Shown here piece after piece: positions 6,682 through 7,194 of a DNA stretch of 7,194 nucleotides. How positions within the stretch are numbered: position 1 is the stretch's first letter; the number at the start of each line of letters is the position of its first letter. A program made the position numbers and the translations under genes. Under the pieces are notes generated by a model. It saw nothing but the letters and a program-made list of their open reading frames with translations. It had not been told where the DNA came from and searched no databases. Source of the stretch: Gammaproteobacteria bacterium (GTDB lineage Bacteria; Pseudomonadota; Gammaproteobacteria; Pseudomonadales; Azotimanducaceae); assembly GCA_002715785.1 (NCBI GenBank), contig PBAA01000019.1:966-8159 (forward strand), in the 5' to 3' direction.

Positions 6682-7194
6682 TTAATCCCTGTTCAGATTT
6701 GGTCGATCCGGCGCGACCAGTTCTCGCAATACTTCCAGGTCGTCCGGCAACGTCTCGCCGTTGATTATTCCGGCCGCCATTCGACTATAAGCGGGCGACG
6801 TCTGAACACCAAACCCACCAAATCCGGCCAACCAAAAAAAAGACGGAACTCGAACGTCAAAGCCGATAACTGGCGCCCTGTCTGCGACGAACGAACGAAG
6901 ACCTGCCCACGTTCGTTCCGGGCGATTAATGTCGATCGTGATGCACCGGTTCAATCGATCCATACCCACTGCCACATCCCATTCGTCAGGTTGAGCATCG
7001 CAAGGGATCCAATCGGTTTCATCCGCTGGAGATACCATCAACATCGTCGCTTCAGGTTTGAAATATAGATCGCCACTCGCCAGATGAACCATGGGCCAGG
7101 ACGAGGAGTCGACGCCTGGATCGACGATAATTCCTGTCCGCCTCTTGGGTCGCAAAAGTATTTCGCCTGCACCAGCCAGCTCGGCAATTTCTCC
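6682..7194 (-). CDS. DAO-type FAD-dependent oxidoreductase, C-terminal part (5' end off the right edge)
   Basis: The frame is open from the right edge to TAA at 6684-6682 and gives 170 C-terminal residues of a protein usually about 370-400 long. The family (D-amino acid oxidase/glycine oxidase/DadA-like, COG0665 type) oxidises amines or amino acids, releasing an imine or oxo acid. Recognisable elements, numbered from the window edge, are LLRPKRRTGIIVDPG (13-27), a substrate-domain strand region with DLYFKPE (42-48), RTWAGLRSFVADRAPVIGFD (94-113) and the FAD-contacting segment WLAGFGGFGVQTSPAYSRMA (121-140). The N-terminal GxGxxG FAD motif lies outside the window, so dehydrogenase versus oxidase and the substrate cannot be judged. 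A TTG at 7155 can be misread as a start, but family-like sequence continues upstream of it (IAELAGAGEILL). It is the upstream partner of the FAH-family gene with a 2-bp gap. Confidence 0.9.
   Translation of the reverse strand, partial: GEIAELAGAGEILLRPKRRTGIIVDPGVDSSSWPMVHLASGDLYFKPEATMLMVSPADETDWIPCDAQPDEWDVAVGMDRLNRCITIDINRPERTWAGLRSFVADRAPVIGFDVRVPSFFWLAGFGGFGVQTSPAYSRMAAGIINGETLPDDLEVLRELVAPDRPNLNRD
6686..6690 (-). promoter_or_regulatory. Ribosome binding site of the FAH-family gene
   Basis: AGGGA on the minus strand lies six bases before the ATG at 6679-6677 and within the last sense codons of the FAD oxidoreductase gene. This explains how the second gene can start only 2 bp after the first one ends. 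Confidence 0.7.

Noticed and set aside
5990..6764. Plus-strand open frames (5990-6307, 6362-6607, 6429-6764)
   Set aside because: They lie opposite the FAH-family gene and the end of the oxidoreductase, which have full motif support. The shadow frames have none.
7153..7155. TTG as a start codon of a 157-residue protein
   Set aside because: The frame stays open to the window edge and the upstream residues continue the DAO family pattern, so this is an internal leucine of a truncated gene.
1..7194. Search by eye for CRISPR repeats, tRNA genes, insertion-sequence ends or transposase motifs
   Set aside because: Nearly all of the DNA is occupied by seven well-supported metabolic genes and the gaps are at most 65 bp. 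No repeats or mobile-element signatures were seen.

Overview
The window is a compact piece of chromosomal metabolic DNA. It holds seven protein-coding genes in tight, same-strand groups. By eye the GC content is moderate, a little above half. The gene content fits a Gram-negative, glutathione-using bacterium, most likely a proteobacterium: a glutathione-type class III alcohol dehydrogenase, a ChaC glutathione-degrading enzyme, a SulP transporter, and several catabolic enzymes. A marine or environmental lineage is plausible, but this is inference and the sequence alone does not settle the genus. I see no tRNA, rRNA, CRISPR array, insertion sequence, integrase or attachment-site repeat.

Layout. 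(1) 1-593, minus strand: the N-terminal half of an S-(hydroxymethyl)glutathione dehydrogenase, cut by the left edge. (2) 594-658: a 65-bp divergent gap. (3) 659-5773, plus strand: four genes with gaps of 58, 44 and 9 bp, probably one operon. They are a SulP anion transporter with a STAS domain, an AMP-forming acyl-CoA synthetase, an M20-family amidohydrolase/dipeptidase of the ACY1L2/PM20D2 type, and a ChaC-like gamma-glutamylcyclotransferase. (4) 5774-5803: a 30-bp convergent gap with no clear terminator. (5) 5804-7194, minus strand: a fumarylacetoacetate-hydrolase-family enzyme, preceded on its strand by the C-terminal part of a DAO-type FAD-dependent oxidoreductase that runs off the right edge. 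These two are separated by only 2 bp.

How the genes may work together (inference). The M20 hydrolase lies between an acyl-CoA synthetase and ChaC, so two roles are possible. It could cleave an N-acyl amide to free a carboxylic acid for CoA activation, or it could act on a dipeptide such as the Cys-Gly that ChaC makes from glutathione. The dehydrogenase at the left edge uses glutathione to detoxify formaldehyde, so two glutathione-linked enzymes flank the transporter/CoA-ligase block. The right-hand FAD oxidase and FAH-family enzyme look like a two-step catabolic pair: oxidation of an amine or amino acid, then processing of a 2-oxo acid or related product. No single established pathway accounts for the whole window, and I see no clear sign of a wholly new system. 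The most useful observations are the edge-truncated genes that are easy to miss, the corrected start of the acyl-CoA synthetase, and the unexplained M20/ChaC/acyl-CoA synthetase grouping.
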